From positions 1,116,001 to 1,180,000 of the forward strand of contig NZ_CP059675.1 of the NCBI RefSeq assembly GCF_014069575.1: DNA of 64,000 nt. The letters run 5' to 3'. Shown here one piece after another: positions 54,920-64,000 of this stretch (position 1 is its first letter; each line of letters begins with the position of its first letter). This stretch comes from Schaalia sp. JY-X169. GTDB lineage: Bacteria > Actinomycetota > Actinomycetes > Actinomycetales > Actinomycetaceae. Both the position numbers and the translations under genes were made by a program. The notes beneath the pieces were generated by a model. It worked only from the letters and a program-made list of their open reading frames with translations, was not told where the DNA came from and searched no databases.

Positions 54920-57001
54920 CTACTTGACGGCTGCGACCGACTCCTTCGCAGCCGCAACCACTGCCGCGGGCGTTAGGCCAAAGTGCTCAAACAAGGTGTC
55001 TCCCGCGCCCGGAGCGCCAAACGACTCGATTGAAACGCTACGGCCATTCGGGCCAACCAGCTTCGCCCACGGCATCGCGATCCCTGCCTCCACAGAAACC
55101 CTCGCTGCAACATCTGAGGGGAAGACCGACTCCCTGTAGTCCTCATCCTGGTCCGCAAACCACTCCATGCACGGCACTGAAACCACGCGGGCGCCAATGC
55201 CTTCGCTACCAAGAATCTCGCTGGCTTCAAGGGCAATCGACACTTCAGATCCGGATGCCATGAGGATGACATCCGGTCGACTTTCTGTATCAACCAGAGT
55301 GTATGCACCTCGAAGAACCCCCGAGGCTTCAGCCACTCCGTTGTCTCCACCACGGGGAACGACGGGTAGGTTCTGGCGGGAAAGTATAAGGGCGGCGGGG
55401 GAGCGACGCTCTAGGACTCCCTTCCAAGCCTGCGCGGTCTCATTCGCATCTGCTGGGCGCACAATTGCCAGGTTCGGAATTGCGCGGTATGCGGCAAGGT
55501 GCTCAACCGGCTGATGTGTCGGTCCGTCCTCACCAACACCGATGGAGTCATGTGTCCACACGTATGTAACGGGCAGGTTCATGAGCGCGGCTAGCCGCAC
55601 CGCACCGCGCATGTAGTCTGCAAAGACGAAGAAGGTTCCGCCATAGACGCGGGTGAGTCCATCCGCTGCGATTCCGTTCATGACCCCGCCCATGGCGTGC
55701 TCCCGAACGCCGAAGTGCAGGTTCCGTCCGAACACGTTGCCGGTGAATGCCTTTGAGGAGCGACGCTCTGGAATGAAGGAAGGTTCGCCCGCAATCAAAG
55801 TGTTGTTCGATCCTGCCAGGTCTGCTGATCCACCCCAGAGTTCAGGCATGATCTTCGCAATGGCATTGATCGTCGTGCCGGATGCCGCACGCGTAGCTAC
55901 TTCCGTCCCGGCCTCAAATTCTGGGAAGGCCTCATCAAAGCCAGCCGGTAGTTCACCGGAGCGGATCCGATTGAACAGTTCAACCTTGTCGTGGTTACCT
56001 TCAGCCCACACGCGGAATGCCTCATCCCATTCCCGCATCGCTGCATCCGCGCGGGAGAGCGCATTCTCTCGGGTGTAGGCAATGATGTCTTCGTCCATCT
56101 GGAACATCTCGCTTGGGTCCAGCCCCAGCGCCTCCTTGAGACCTGTGAGAGCTTCGCCGCCCAACTTGGAGCCGTGGATTCCCCCGGTGTCCTGCTTGCC
56201 AGGGGTCGGCCACCCAATGATTGTCGACAAGGCGATTAGGGATGGCTTCGCGTCTTCGGCAAGAGCATTGTTGATAGCCTCATCCAGGCCATGGACGTCC
56301 TCGACATACTCCGCCCCGTCCCGACGCCAAGCCACTTTCTGCGTGTGCCATCCGTAGGCCTCAAAACGCCCCAAGACATCCTCATTAAAGGAAATTGACG
56401 TGTCGTCTTCGATGCTGATTCGGTTATCGTCATAGATCACCACGAGGTTGCCAAGCTCCTGGGTTCCCGCAAGCGATGCGGCCTCGGACGCGATTCCCTC
56501 TTGGAGGCACCCGTCACCAACGATGACGTATACGTTGTGATCGAACGGTGACTTACCGAGTTCGGTGTTGGGATCGAACATTCCGTGTTCGCGGCGGGCG
56601 GCCATCGCCATACCCACAGCGGCAGCAAAACCTGACCCCAGCGGGCCCGTTGTGACCTCGATGCCTTCTGTGTGCCCCAGTTCCGGGTGACCGGGGGTCT
56701 TGGAACCGAAGTGGCGGAAGCCCTGCAGATCTTCCATTTCGAGGCCGACTCCCGCATAGTACAGCTGGATGTACTGCAGGAGAGAGGCGTGGCCCGCGGA
56801 AAGAACGAACCTGTCGCGGCCAACCCACTGGGCATCACGGGGATCAAACCGAAGGTGACGCTGATAGATCAGGTAAGCGGCTGCCGCGAGGGAGATTGGG
56901 GTACCCGGGTGTCCGGAACCCGCATTCTCTACGGCATCTCCAGCCAGTGCTTTGGCCAGCTTCACAGCCCTATCATCACGTTCGTCCCAGTTCAGCGTCA
57001 C
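54920..57001 (-). CDS. tkt: transketolase
   Basis: 693-residue thiamine-diphosphate enzyme of the pentose phosphate pathway. Catalytic His is in SGHPGTP; the TPP/Mg motif begins GDGCLQEG and ends in DDN. The pyrimidine-binding domain shows GVREHAMGGVMNGIA and THDSIGVGEDGPTHQPVEH. The C-terminal domain is complete. Start ATG 57001 follows GGTGGTGTC. It is on the minus strand, divergent from xerD, and separated from secG by the repeat-rich spacer. Confidence 0.97.
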   Translation of the reverse strand: MTLNWDERDDRAVKLAKALAGDAVENAGSGHPGTPISLAAAAYLIYQRHLRFDPRDAQWVGRDRFVLSAGHASLLQYIQLYYAGVGLEMEDLQGFRHFGSKTPGHPELGHTEGIEVTTGPLGSGFAAAVGMAMAARREHGMFDPNTELGKSPFDHNVYVIVGDGCLQEGIASEAASLAGTQELGNLVVIYDDNRISIEDDTSISFNEDVLGRFEAYGWHTQKVAWRRDGAEYVEDVHGLDEAINNALAEDAKPSLIALSTIIGWPTPGKQDTGGIHGSKLGGEALTGLKEALGLDPSEMFQMDEDIIAYTRENALSRADAAMREWDEAFRVWAEGNHDKVELFNRIRSGELPAGFDEAFPEFEAGTEVATRAASGTTINAIAKIMPELWGGSADLAGSNNTLIAGEPSFIPERRSSKAFTGNVFGRNLHFGVREHAMGGVMNGIAADGLTRVYGGTFFVFADYMRGAVRLAALMNLPVTYVWTHDSIGVGEDGPTHQPVEHLAAYRAIPNLAIVRPADANETAQAWKGVLERRSPAALILSRQNLPVVPRGGDNGVAEASGVLRGAYTLVDTESRPDVILMASGSEVSIALEASEILGSEGIGARVVSVPCMEWFADQDEDYRESVFPSDVAARVSVEAGIAMPWAKLVGPNGRSVSIESFGAPGAGDTLFEHFGLTPAAVVAAAKESVAAVK

Positions 57002-57109
57002 AGTGACACCACCTTCTTCGAGTAGTTGAATACATCTTTGATTCAGTCATCAAACACAACCCAGCTTAGCTTGGTGTGTCAGACTGTATGGGCATGACAG
57101 AATCAAGCT

Positions 57110-58054
57110 GTGAGTCCACAGGTAGCAAATCCCAGCCATGATGAGCTGCAGTGGTTTCTTGATGACATGACTGTTGTGAAGGGGGCATCGCCCCACACGG
57201 TCAGTAACTATCGTCGTGACCTCAAGCGATTTATTGAGGTGATCGCTCCGGTGAAGGTACTTGATGCATCCCGCGAGAATGTTGAAGCCTTTGCCAAGGC
57301 ACTCGCGGAAGGTGAGGACGGAGGTTCGGGCCTAGCTCCCTCATCGATTGCCCGGGCTCTTTCAGCGGTTCGATCTTTCTACAAGTGGGCTATCAAAGAG
57401 CAGCTCATCGCCGCAAACCCCGCTGCTGACGTGCAGGCACCCCACGGACCGGACTCGCTTCCAAAGGCACTCACCGTGCACCAGGTAACAGCGCTGTTGG
57501 ATGCGGCTGGAAAAGGGGATGGGCCGCGCGCTCTGCGAGACCGAGCGCTCTTAGAACTCTTGTATGGCACTGGCGCCCGAGTGTCAGAAGCAATCTCGCT
57601 GGCCGTGGACGACCTCGACCTCGACAAAGGGGACGATGCAGACGCGGTTTCAGTCGTGAGACTGTGGGGCAAGGGAAGGAAGGAACGCCTCGTGCCTCTG
57701 GGTGGGTACGCGGTATCGGCCGTGGAAGCATATCTTGTTCGAGGCCGTCCCGCATTGGCACAGAAAGGACCGGGGACGTCGGCGCTCTTTCTGAATTTGC
57801 GAGGGCGGGCGCTATCCCGGCAGTCTGCGTGGGAGATTATCCAGAATGCCGCGGTGGCGGCCGGCATTACCCAGGATATTTCGCCCCACACTTTGCGCCA
57901 CTCGTTCGCAACCCACCTGCTGGAGGGCGGTGCTTCGGTGCGTGAGGTGCAGGAACTTCTGGGTCATGCCAGTGTTTCAACGACGCAGATCTACACGAAG
58001 ATGTCGCCGACCTTGCTTACGGAAGTTTTCCGTTCGACCCATCCGCGCGCGTAG
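57110..58054 (+). CDS. xerD: tyrosine recombinase XerD
   Basis: 314-residue site-specific recombinase that resolves chromosome dimers. The N-terminal SAM-like domain reads SPHTVSNYRRDLKRF. The catalytic set is Arg in GTGARVSEAISL, Lys in GKGRKERLVP, HTLRHSFATH, His in LGHASVSTTQ and the nucleophile Tyr in IYTKMS. The GTG start is used. Position before parA-scpA-scpB is typical of housekeeping XerD, so it is not the missing island integrase. Confidence 0.95.
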   Translation: MSPQVANPSHDELQWFLDDMTVVKGASPHTVSNYRRDLKRFIEVIAPVKVLDASRENVEAFAKALAEGEDGGSGLAPSSIARALSAVRSFYKWAIKEQLIAANPAADVQAPHGPDSLPKALTVHQVTALLDAAGKGDGPRALRDRALLELLYGTGARVSEAISLAVDDLDLDKGDDADAVSVVRLWGKGRKERLVPLGGYAVSAVEAYLVRGRPALAQKGPGTSALFLNLRGRALSRQSAWEIIQNAAVAAGITQDISPHTLRHSFATHLLEGGASVREVQELLGHASVSTTQIYTKMSPTLLTEVFRSTHPRA

Positions 58055-58078
58055 GACCCAGAAGTTGCTTGGAGGCGC

Positions 58079-58084
58079 TAAAGT
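58079..58084 (+). promoter_or_regulatory. candidate -10 box for leaderless parA
   Basis: TAAAGT ends 7 bases before the parA GTG (58092), with no ribosome binding site between. No clear -35 is visible. Confidence 0.3.
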
Positions 58085-58091
58085 TGGGCTT

Positions 58092-58949
58092 GTGAGCGAG
58101 GATTTCCAGTTGGCCCTAGTGGGCGTCGAAGAAGAAGACGATTTTCCGACGCCAGAACCGCTGTTTGAGCATGGCCCAGCACGGATCATCGCAATGTGCA
58201 ACCAAAAGGGCGGGGTCGGAAAGACGACCACCAGCATCAATCTGGCCGCGGCTTTGGGAGAGTACGGACGTAAGGTGCTCCTGGTTGATTTCGATCCACA
58301 GGGTGCAGCAACGGTGGGCATGGGGATTAACGCCCTGGACATGGATGTCACCATCTACAACCTCATTTTGAACCCGCGCCTGTCAACGCGTGATGCGATC
58401 TGCAAGACTTCCGTCCCGAACGTTGATGTTCTCCCAGCCAACATTGACCTGTCAGCAGCCGAACTCCAGTTGGTGAACGAGGTCGCTCGGGAGTCTGCTC
58501 TGACCCGTGTGCTCCGCAGTGTCGAGGACGAGTACGACGTAATCATCGTTGACTGCCAGCCTTCTTTGGGTTTGCTGGCAGTGAATGCACTGACCGCTGC
58601 GCACGGCGTGATGATCCCAGTGGCGACCGAGTTCTTTGCCCTTCGTGGGGTAGCGCTGCTAGTTGAAACCATTGAGACGGTTCGTGACCGCATCAATCCA
58701 CGCCTGAAGATTGATGGCATTCTTCCAACCATGGTAGATCCGCGCACGCTCCACTCCCGTGAGGTCCTAGAACGTTTGAACGAGGCGTTTGGCGACCTGG
58801 TGTTTGAGACGGAGATTCGCCGGACAGTAAAGTTCCCCGATGCCTCGGTTGCTACCGAACCAATCCTGTCATTTGCGCCCTCTCACCCCGGTTCGAAGGC
58901 GTATCGTCGTCTTGCTCGGGAAGTAATTGCCCGCGGCGACGCACCATAG
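58092..58949 (+). CDS. ParA-family ATPase
   Basis: 285-residue deviant Walker ATPase. The Walker A box is CNQKGGVGKTTTS (about 37-49); switch motifs DFDPQGAAT and IIVDCQPSLG and the end RRLAREVIARG are present. It lies next to scpA and scpB rather than parB, so it is the ScpAB-linked ParA paralogue common in actinobacteria, likely acting in chromosome organisation. GTG 58092 gives the family length; the frame is open further upstream into xerD. Confidence 0.93.
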   Translation: MSEDFQLALVGVEEEDDFPTPEPLFEHGPARIIAMCNQKGGVGKTTTSINLAAALGEYGRKVLLVDFDPQGAATVGMGINALDMDVTIYNLILNPRLSTRDAICKTSVPNVDVLPANIDLSAAELQLVNEVARESALTRVLRSVEDEYDVIIVDCQPSLGLLAVNALTAAHGVMIPVATEFFALRGVALLVETIETVRDRINPRLKIDGILPTMVDPRTLHSREVLERLNEAFGDLVFETEIRRTVKFPDASVATEPILSFAPSHPGSKAYRRLAREVIARGDAP

Positions 58950-58953
58950 AGTC

Positions 58954-59832
58954 GTGGCACAGAAGCTTTGGGGTGACGACAACGGGGATTCCGAGCCGCT
59001 CGAAACAGAATCGACGTATGGTCCACCGTCGTTGCGAGAGTTTGATGTTTCGTTAGAGAATTTCACGGGCCCGTTCGATCTGCTGTTGCGCCTGATTGCC
59101 CGCAGACAAATGGATCTGACGCAGATTGCGTTGGCAGCGGTTACAGACGAGTTCTTGGCCTACATTCGTAAGCAGCCCGACCTCTCTTCTGCAACGGATT
59201 TTCTGGTGGTAGCAGCGACACTGCTCCATATGAAGGCCGCGGCGTTGCTTCCTAAGAACGCGGTCGAGGACGACATTCTTGACGAGGACTTGGAGGCGCG
59301 AGATCTTCTTTTTGCCCGCCTCCTGCAGTACCGCGCCCTCCAGCAAGCAGCGGAGGTCTTGGTGAAACAGTGGGACAAGCATGCGGGCACGGTGGCTCGT
59401 TCAGTGCCACTTCAAGAACCGTACGCGTCACTTTTGCCGGAGCTGCGGTGGACGGCATCACCAGAGTTCTTTGCGTCTTTGGCAGCAAATGCACTTGCTG
59501 AGAAGCCACGTCCGGATGAAGCTCAGCATGTGGGTCGACCTGCGGCCTCGTTCGATGAGCAACTTGAAATCGTAAGAGCAAGACTTGAAGAAGGCTCTGT
59601 CGCGAGTTTTGCGGACTTAGTTCAAGACGCTTCCAACTCGGCAGTGGTGGTGACCAGGTTCCTCGCTCTGTTGCAGTTGTACCGCCAGGGCAACTTGGCC
59701 TTTCACCAAGATGATCCCATGGCCACCTTACGGATTGAGTGGGTTCCGCCAACCCCGGGCGCAGCGTTGGTGGCGTCCCTGCAAAATGGCGAAGTTGAGA
59801 TAGCGAGGGGGTCCCACAGTGAGCGGCGATAA
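58954..59832 (+). CDS. scpA: segregation and condensation protein ScpA
   Basis: 292-residue kleisin subunit that bridges the SMC heads. The N-terminal domain has NFTGPFDLLLRLIARRQMDLTQIAL, and the C-terminal winged helix contains VVVTRFLALLQLYRQGNLAF. The middle is rich in Ala and charged residues. GTG 58954 starts 5 bases after the parA stop. It overlaps scpB by 14 bases. smc itself is not in the window. Confidence 0.94.
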   Translation: MAQKLWGDDNGDSEPLETESTYGPPSLREFDVSLENFTGPFDLLLRLIARRQMDLTQIALAAVTDEFLAYIRKQPDLSSATDFLVVAATLLHMKAAALLPKNAVEDDILDEDLEARDLLFARLLQYRALQQAAEVLVKQWDKHAGTVARSVPLQEPYASLLPELRWTASPEFFASLAANALAEKPRPDEAQHVGRPAASFDEQLEIVRARLEEGSVASFADLVQDASNSAVVVTRFLALLQLYRQGNLAFHQDDPMATLRIEWVPPTPGAALVASLQNGEVEIARGSHSERR

Positions 59833-60472
59833 GGAAGATGCTGTGAGCATTGACAGGGAAGATGTCGCGGTGGCCGACACAGCGGGAAGAGGTGGGGACT
59901 CTCTCTCCCTTGAGGGTGTCGACCTCAGGGGGGCGCTCGAAGCTATCCTCATGGTTGCTCTGGTACCCGTTTCGCCTATGGACCTTGCAGCCGCCACCCA
60001 GATGCCTGTGGAGCAGGTTGAGGAGGCTCTACGGGGGCTCGCCGCCGACTATGACGGAAGAGATGGAAGCCGTGAGCGCGGTTTTGAGCTAAGGGAAATC
60101 GAGGGGGAGTGGCGGCTCTATTCGCGTTCTAAGTGGGCGTCTTGGGTCAGCCAGTTTGTCGCGGGAGCAGAGTCCACCAGTCTGACGCGGGCAGCAATGG
60201 AAACACTGGCCATCATTGCCTATCGGCAGCCGGTAACCCGCGGTCAAATCGCACGTATCCGTGGGGTTAATGTCGATAGCGTGCTACGAACTCTCGCTGC
60301 TCGCGACCTGATCGCCGAGGACGGTACCAGCCCAAGCGGGGCTCACCTCTTCCGCACCACGTCGAGCTTCCTGGAGTACATGGGAATGTCGTCTCTGGAC
60401 GACCTCGTCCCCCTCGGACCCTTCATGCCTGGACCAGAGAATATCGATTACCTGCTTGCCGAACTACCATAG
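59819..60472 (+). CDS. scpB: segregation and condensation protein ScpB
   Basis: 217-residue partner of ScpA in the SMC condensin complex. Two winged-helix domains are visible: LRGALEAILMVALVPVSP with WRLYSRSKWASWV, then TRAAMETLAIIAYRQPVTR with GVNVDSVLRTL. A variable 35-residue N-terminus precedes them. The GTG at 59819 follows GAGGGGG. Confidence 0.95.
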   Translation: MSGDKEDAVSIDREDVAVADTAGRGGDSLSLEGVDLRGALEAILMVALVPVSPMDLAAATQMPVEQVEEALRGLAADYDGRDGSRERGFELREIEGEWRLYSRSKWASWVSQFVAGAESTSLTRAAMETLAIIAYRQPVTRGQIARIRGVNVDSVLRTLAARDLIAEDGTSPSGAHLFRTTSSFLEYMGMSSLDDLVPLGPFMPGPENIDYLLAELP

Positions 60473-60515
60473 AGACAACGACAAGCGACGGGAGTCGCGG
60501 AACGGGGCACTAATC

Positions 60516-61265
60516 ATGGCGAATGACCCTCACAAAGAGGATGGCATCCGACTTCAAAAGATCATCTCTCAAGCCGGTCTAGCTTCACGTAGGGCTGCAG
60601 AAGACATGATTCTGCAGGGCAGAGTCAGTGTCGACGGAAAGGTTGTGCGCAAGCTCGGTACCCGCGTAGACCCCGCTAAGCAGGTTGTGCGGGTGGACGG
60701 GGAGCGGGTTGAGATTGATGAGAAGGCCCACATTGTTTTGGCCCTCAACAAGCCGGTCGGCATGGTTTCCACTATGGATGATCCGGATGGGCGTCCCTGC
60801 CTATCGGACCTGCTGGCCGACTATCCAGAAAGGCTTTACCACGTTGGGCGTCTGGATGTGGACACATCGGGCCTCCTCCTGCTGACCAATGATGGGGAGC
60901 TTGCCAACCGCCTGACGCACCCTTCCTATGGAATCGAGAAGACGTATGTGGCTAGAGTCCACGGGGAGGTCAAGCCGTTTGTGAGGCGGACACTTCTTCG
61001 GGGTGTGGAGCTCGAGGACGGTCCGGTCAAGGCCGACAAGTTCCGTGTTCGCGACGTCCTCGGCGACATTTCGGCCGTGGAAATTACCCTCCACGAAGGT
61101 CGCAACCGCGTTGTACGCCGCATGATGGATGCTGTTGGTTTCCCCGTGCGGGAACTGGTGCGTATCGGCTTTGGGCCGATTCATTTGGACCGACTTCAGC
61201 CCCGCGGAATGCGCCGTATCAAGGGTGATGAGCTGCGCCGCCTGTACGATTCCGTTCAGCTGTAA
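60516..61265 (+). CDS. rluB: 23S rRNA pseudouridine synthase, RluB-type
   Basis: 249-residue RsuA/RluB-family enzyme expected to convert a uridine in 23S rRNA (helix 89-93 region) to pseudouridine. The N-terminal S4 RNA-binding domain reads IRLQKIISQAGLASRRAAE. The catalytic Asp is in GRLDVDTSGLLLLTNDG, and the C-terminal motif EGRNRVVRRMMDAVG is present. ATG 60516 is chosen over a TTG 60 bases upstream. tyrA starts on its last base. Confidence 0.92.
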   Translation: MANDPHKEDGIRLQKIISQAGLASRRAAEDMILQGRVSVDGKVVRKLGTRVDPAKQVVRVDGERVEIDEKAHIVLALNKPVGMVSTMDDPDGRPCLSDLLADYPERLYHVGRLDVDTSGLLLLTNDGELANRLTHPSYGIEKTYVARVHGEVKPFVRRTLLRGVELEDGPVKADKFRVRDVLGDISAVEITLHEGRNRVVRRMMDAVGFPVRELVRIGFGPIHLDRLQPRGMRRIKGDELRRLYDSVQL

Positions 61266-62479
61266 TGGCACTCATCCAGAGGGCGGAGGTCGTAACCGCC
61301 GGACCTGTGCTGATCATTGGAACAGGGTTGATTGGGACTTCAATTGCCCTGGCTCTACGTGGAAGTGGTGTGGCCGTTTACCTCTGGGACGCGTCACCCA
61401 CCTCTCTTGCTCTTGCTGGTGATATGGGAGCTGGCACTCCGCTCAGCAGAGGATTTCAGTCGTTTGCAGACGTGTCTGACGGATCGGGTCTGGTGGTTGT
61501 CGCATCTCCTCCGGACGTCTCGGGAGGGATCGTCGCGACCTGCCTCAAGGCATTCCCGCGGGCAGTTGTTACAGACGTTGCCTCCGTAAAGGAAGCGGTC
61601 GTTGGGGACGTGTTTGCGTTCTCGACCGATCCTGCGGACGAGGGCGAAGCAGCTGCCACAGAGTATCTGGGGCTCAACGGGTCGGACCTGGCGCGCTACG
61701 TCGGTTCGCATCCGATGGCAGGACGTGCTCGTTCAGGTGCCAGCCATGCGGACGGCGATCTGTTCATCGGCCGACCCTGGGTCATCGTTCCTACTGAGCA
61801 CTCGTCCCCAGCTGCGGTCACCACAGTTCGTAACCTAGCCGTGGATGTGGGAGCTGTTCCCATGGAACTTGGTCCGGTGGAGCACGACGAGGCCGTAGCA
61901 CTCGTGTCCCACGTGCCCCAGCTGGTGTCTAGCCTTTTGGCCGCCCGCCTTGCAACCGCGTCTTCGGACGCCCTCGGACTGGCGGGGCAGGGGTTGCGAG
62001 ACACGACGCGCATCGCTGCTTCCGACCCGGGTCTGTGGACGGCGATCATCGCGGGAAATGCCGACAGGGTGGCGGATATCCTCGTTGACCTCCGTGACGA
62101 CCTCGTGGGACTGATCTCCGGGTTGCAGGCTGGGGGAGTCCAGGCTGACGGAGCTATCCCCCCGGGTGTCGCGGGGGCAATAGCGAAGGTCATGACCGCA
62201 GGCAATCAAGGCGTTGAACGTATTCCTGGTAAACACGGTGACTCTTCGAGGCGGTGGGGCTACGTCGAGGTCTTGGTTCCGGATGAGCCAGGGGAGTTGG
62301 GGCGATTGTTCTCAGAACTTGGTTCAATAGGCGTGAATATAGAGGACTTGGTCTTGGAACACTCCGCGGGACAGCCCGTCGGCTTGGCTCGACTGATGAT
62401 TGAACCGGGTGTTGTTGAAGAGACACAGGTGGAGTTGGAAGCTCGGGGTTGGCGTATTGCAAGTAAGAGCTTGCGCTAG
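61265..62479 (+). CDS. tyrA: prephenate dehydrogenase TyrA
   Basis: 404-residue NAD(P)-dependent enzyme of tyrosine synthesis that oxidatively decarboxylates prephenate. The Rossmann motif is IIGTGLIGTSIALAL, and GSHPMAGRARSG carries the family's substrate-binding His. The helical domain has HDEAVALVSHVPQLVSSLLA and the C-terminus (about 330-404) looks like an ACT regulatory domain (VEVLVPDEPGELGRLFSELG), suggesting feedback control by tyrosine. ATG 61265 shares one base with the rluB stop. Confidence 0.93.
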   Translation: MALIQRAEVVTAGPVLIIGTGLIGTSIALALRGSGVAVYLWDASPTSLALAGDMGAGTPLSRGFQSFADVSDGSGLVVVASPPDVSGGIVATCLKAFPRAVVTDVASVKEAVVGDVFAFSTDPADEGEAAATEYLGLNGSDLARYVGSHPMAGRARSGASHADGDLFIGRPWVIVPTEHSSPAAVTTVRNLAVDVGAVPMELGPVEHDEAVALVSHVPQLVSSLLAARLATASSDALGLAGQGLRDTTRIAASDPGLWTAIIAGNADRVADILVDLRDDLVGLISGLQAGGVQADGAIPPGVAGAIAKVMTAGNQGVERIPGKHGDSSRRWGYVEVLVPDEPGELGRLFSELGSIGVNIEDLVLEHSAGQPVGLARLMIEPGVVEETQVELEARGWRIASKSLR

Positions 62480-62518
62480 TTCTTAATGGTGTTGGCAACG
62501 GGCAGAAAGAGGGCGGGG

Positions 62519-63310
62519 ATGTCTAGTCAGGGGAGTCGCAGCACTGAGGATTCTTTGGGGCCAACCAGAACCGAAGAGACATTTCAGTTGCGCAATGCTG
62601 TTGCAGGACAGGGTCTTCTGATAGGGATCGATGGGCCCTCTGGGTCAGGAAAATCCACCGTTTCCAAACGTGTTGCCGCCGAGCTCGGCCTCGCATTCTT
62701 GGAAACGGGGGCCATGTACAGGGCTTTGACCTGGAAGTGCATGGCTGCGGGTGTGGATTTGGACAACCCTTCTGCCGTGTTGCGTGAAGCGGACCATTTG
62801 GACTTTGAATCGGTCGGTACAGTGGCGCACCCAAAGTTCCTCGTTGGCGGGCGGGATGTTACGGATACTTTGCGCTCTGTGGAAGTTGCGGCAAACGTGT
62901 CGGTGGTTGCCGGCTATATTCCGGTGCGGCAGTGGATGGCTATCGCGCAACGGGAAGAGATGTATAAGGCTCGCGCAGACGGCCGAGGAATGATTGCTGA
63001 AGGTCGGGATGTGACTACGGTTGTCTGCCCGGATGCAGATGTAAGGATCCTCCTCCTTGCAGACCCGGAGGCGCGGCTGCGCAGGCGCGTCCTCGAAACC
63101 TACGGGCACGTAACCGACGACCTACTTGAGAAGACACGTGAACTGGTGAGTGGGCGCGACAAGACTGACTCCAAAGTGTCTTCGTTCCTAGAGGCTGCGC
63201 CGGGGGTGATCACTATTGACTCGTCGAGCAAGTCCGTTGACGAGGTCGTCGAGGACGTACTGTTGCAAGTGAGCGTTTGGATACAAGACCGGGTGCACGG
63301 CCGTGCCTAA
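62519..63310 (+). CDS. cmk: cytidylate kinase
   Basis: 263-residue kinase that phosphorylates CMP and dCMP. The P-loop is IDGPSGSGKSTVSK, with ETGAMYRALTW, the RXVE-type motif SVEVAANVSVVA, and GRDVTTVVCPDADVRILL. The last part has RDKTDSKVS, equivalent to the usual RDxxDS substrate motif. ATG 62519 follows GAGGGCGGGG; an earlier in-frame ATG at 62486 has no ribosome binding site. The first 40 residues are not conserved. In most actinobacteria der follows cmk, but here a lipoprotein gene comes next. Confidence 0.95.
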   Translation: MSSQGSRSTEDSLGPTRTEETFQLRNAVAGQGLLIGIDGPSGSGKSTVSKRVAAELGLAFLETGAMYRALTWKCMAAGVDLDNPSAVLREADHLDFESVGTVAHPKFLVGGRDVTDTLRSVEVAANVSVVAGYIPVRQWMAIAQREEMYKARADGRGMIAEGRDVTTVVCPDADVRILLLADPEARLRRRVLETYGHVTDDLLEKTRELVSGRDKTDSKVSSFLEAAPGVITIDSSSKSVDEVVEDVLLQVSVWIQDRVHGRA

Positions 63311-64000
63311 GCCGGGACGCACCTTCCTTGCCATGGTGTGCGTGAGCACTCTGTGTTTGGGAGGGTGCGCGGTTTCCCCGTCAACAGGTAACGCCACGTT
63401 GCATGGCGACGACAACGGCGTTCAGGACGCCCAATCACAGCAGTCTGATCGGGACGACTACGACGACATGCGCGCCGCGGAACTGCCCCTTGCCCCCAAG
63501 ACGATTGCTGATGTGCCATTTGACGTCTGGGTCTCCGAAGGGAGCATTCCAGACGACCTTGTCATCGGTGGTGCAGATCGCCCGACGAGGGCGAAAGAGG
63601 GTCGACAGTTCCACGTCCTGGGCTCCACTCGCGGGAAGACGGACGCCCAGGTGTTGACACTGATTGACGGGGGAGTCGCATTCGGCACTGGCACTTCCCC
63701 GCAGGTTTCCCGCGAAACCGTTGGCTTGATCGGGACAGAGGGCAAGTTCACTGCGCTGCAGGAGGTTCCCAACGTGGGCGACGGATCTACCCTGTCTGGC
63801 GACGCTCCATTTCAATCACTGAATGCAACAGGTGCGTCATCTTGGGGACAGGTTGTGGTTTGGGTTGCCGTGGGTACCGGCGGGAAGCAATGGGCTCTCG
63901 TCGGATGGAACGTTGAGACGGGGCAGGTTTCTGAGTTGGCAACAGCGGAATCTATGACACTTGGCTTCACTGGAATCTCAGCGCGCATGGTACCCGGATT
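63303..64000 (+). CDS. lipoprotein of unknown function (5' part, cut by window end)
   Basis: An open frame from GTG 63303 runs off the window (232 codons seen). It starts MPKPGRTFLAMVCVSTLCLG and has lipobox LGGC with the cysteine at residue 22. A disordered Asp/Gln/Ser stretch follows (about 34-60). The folded part then reads ELPLAPKTIADVPFDVWVS, GGADRPTRAKEGRQFHVLG and further strand-rich sequence. No family is recognised. It overlaps the end of cmk by 8 bases and is the next gene in that run. Confidence 0.75.
   Translation, partial: MPKPGRTFLAMVCVSTLCLGGCAVSPSTGNATLHGDDNGVQDAQSQQSDRDDYDDMRAAELPLAPKTIADVPFDVWVSEGSIPDDLVIGGADRPTRAKEGRQFHVLGSTRGKTDAQVLTLIDGGVAFGTGTSPQVSRETVGLIGTEGKFTALQEVPNVGDGSTLSGDAPFQSLNATGASSWGQVVVWVAVGTGGKQWALVGWNVETGQVSELATAESMTLGFTGISARMVPG

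Noticed and set aside
57110-58054. Tyrosine recombinase as the island's integrase
   Set aside because: It sits 34 kb away in the conserved xerD-parA-scpAB context and matches housekeeping XerD.

Overview
The window is chromosomal DNA from an actinobacterium of moderate to high GC. It carries a pupylation locus (arc, dop, pup, pafA), an ANTAR-type PdtaR-like regulator, whiA beside rapZ and yvcK, and an xerD-parA-scpA-scpB-rluB-tyrA-cmk block. GTG and TTG starts are common, and several genes appear to be leaderless. Gene order, lack of 20S proteasome genes and gene content fit an Actinomyces-like lineage (Actinomycetaceae and relatives). That placement is an inference; no 16S rRNA gene is present.

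Layout. 0-12 kb: one long co-oriented run, trmI-arc-dop-pup-pafA-FKBP-hisF-hisI-trpC-trpB-trpA-lgt, with many 1-8 base overlaps. pup (59 codons, ending GGQ) lies directly against pafA where prcB and prcA would sit in mycobacteria, so Pup tagging here is not linked to a 20S proteasome. 12-15.3 kb: pyk, a PPK2 polyphosphate kinase and a secreted G5/3D-type protein. 15.4-23.4 kb: an integrated island. It starts in a tRNA gene (CAA anticodon, but a short class I variable loop) and ends at an exact 37-bp copy of the tRNA 3' part. Both inner edges carry TCTAAGG repeats that look like integrase arm sites, but no integrase remains. The cargo is a divergent two-component system, a secreted I36-like protein, a lipoprotein, a peptidoglycan-binding efflux adaptor and a MacB-like ABC transporter, then an IS3 relic.

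23.4-40 kb: a DUF1801 protein, a PdtaR-like regulator, a thioesterase, polA, rpsA, coaE, a BMP-family lipoprotein and uvrB. Next comes a probable yybP-ykoY manganese riboswitch in front of terC and a CtpE-like P-type ATPase, then an alpha/beta hydrolase and a YciI protein. 40-50 kb: uvrA (probable LexA box), a long-chain acyl-CoA ligase, uvrC, rapZ, yvcK and whiA. 50-54.3 kb: gap, pgk, tpiA and secG. 55-64 kb: tkt, xerD, parA, scpA, scpB, rluB, tyrA, cmk and the start of a lipoprotein gene cut by the window end.

The most unusual non-coding content is in four spacers (about 23.4-23.8, 30.2-30.9, 53.6-53.9 and 54.4-54.7 kb). They hold two apparently undescribed repeat families. One is an 8-bp box (GGTYGCCG) repeated at a strict 19-bp pitch and arranged as long, in two cases perfect, hairpins. 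The other is a 76-78 bp nested palindrome, present twice. The two best candidates for an undescribed system are the island's signalling/secretion cassette and these structured repeats.
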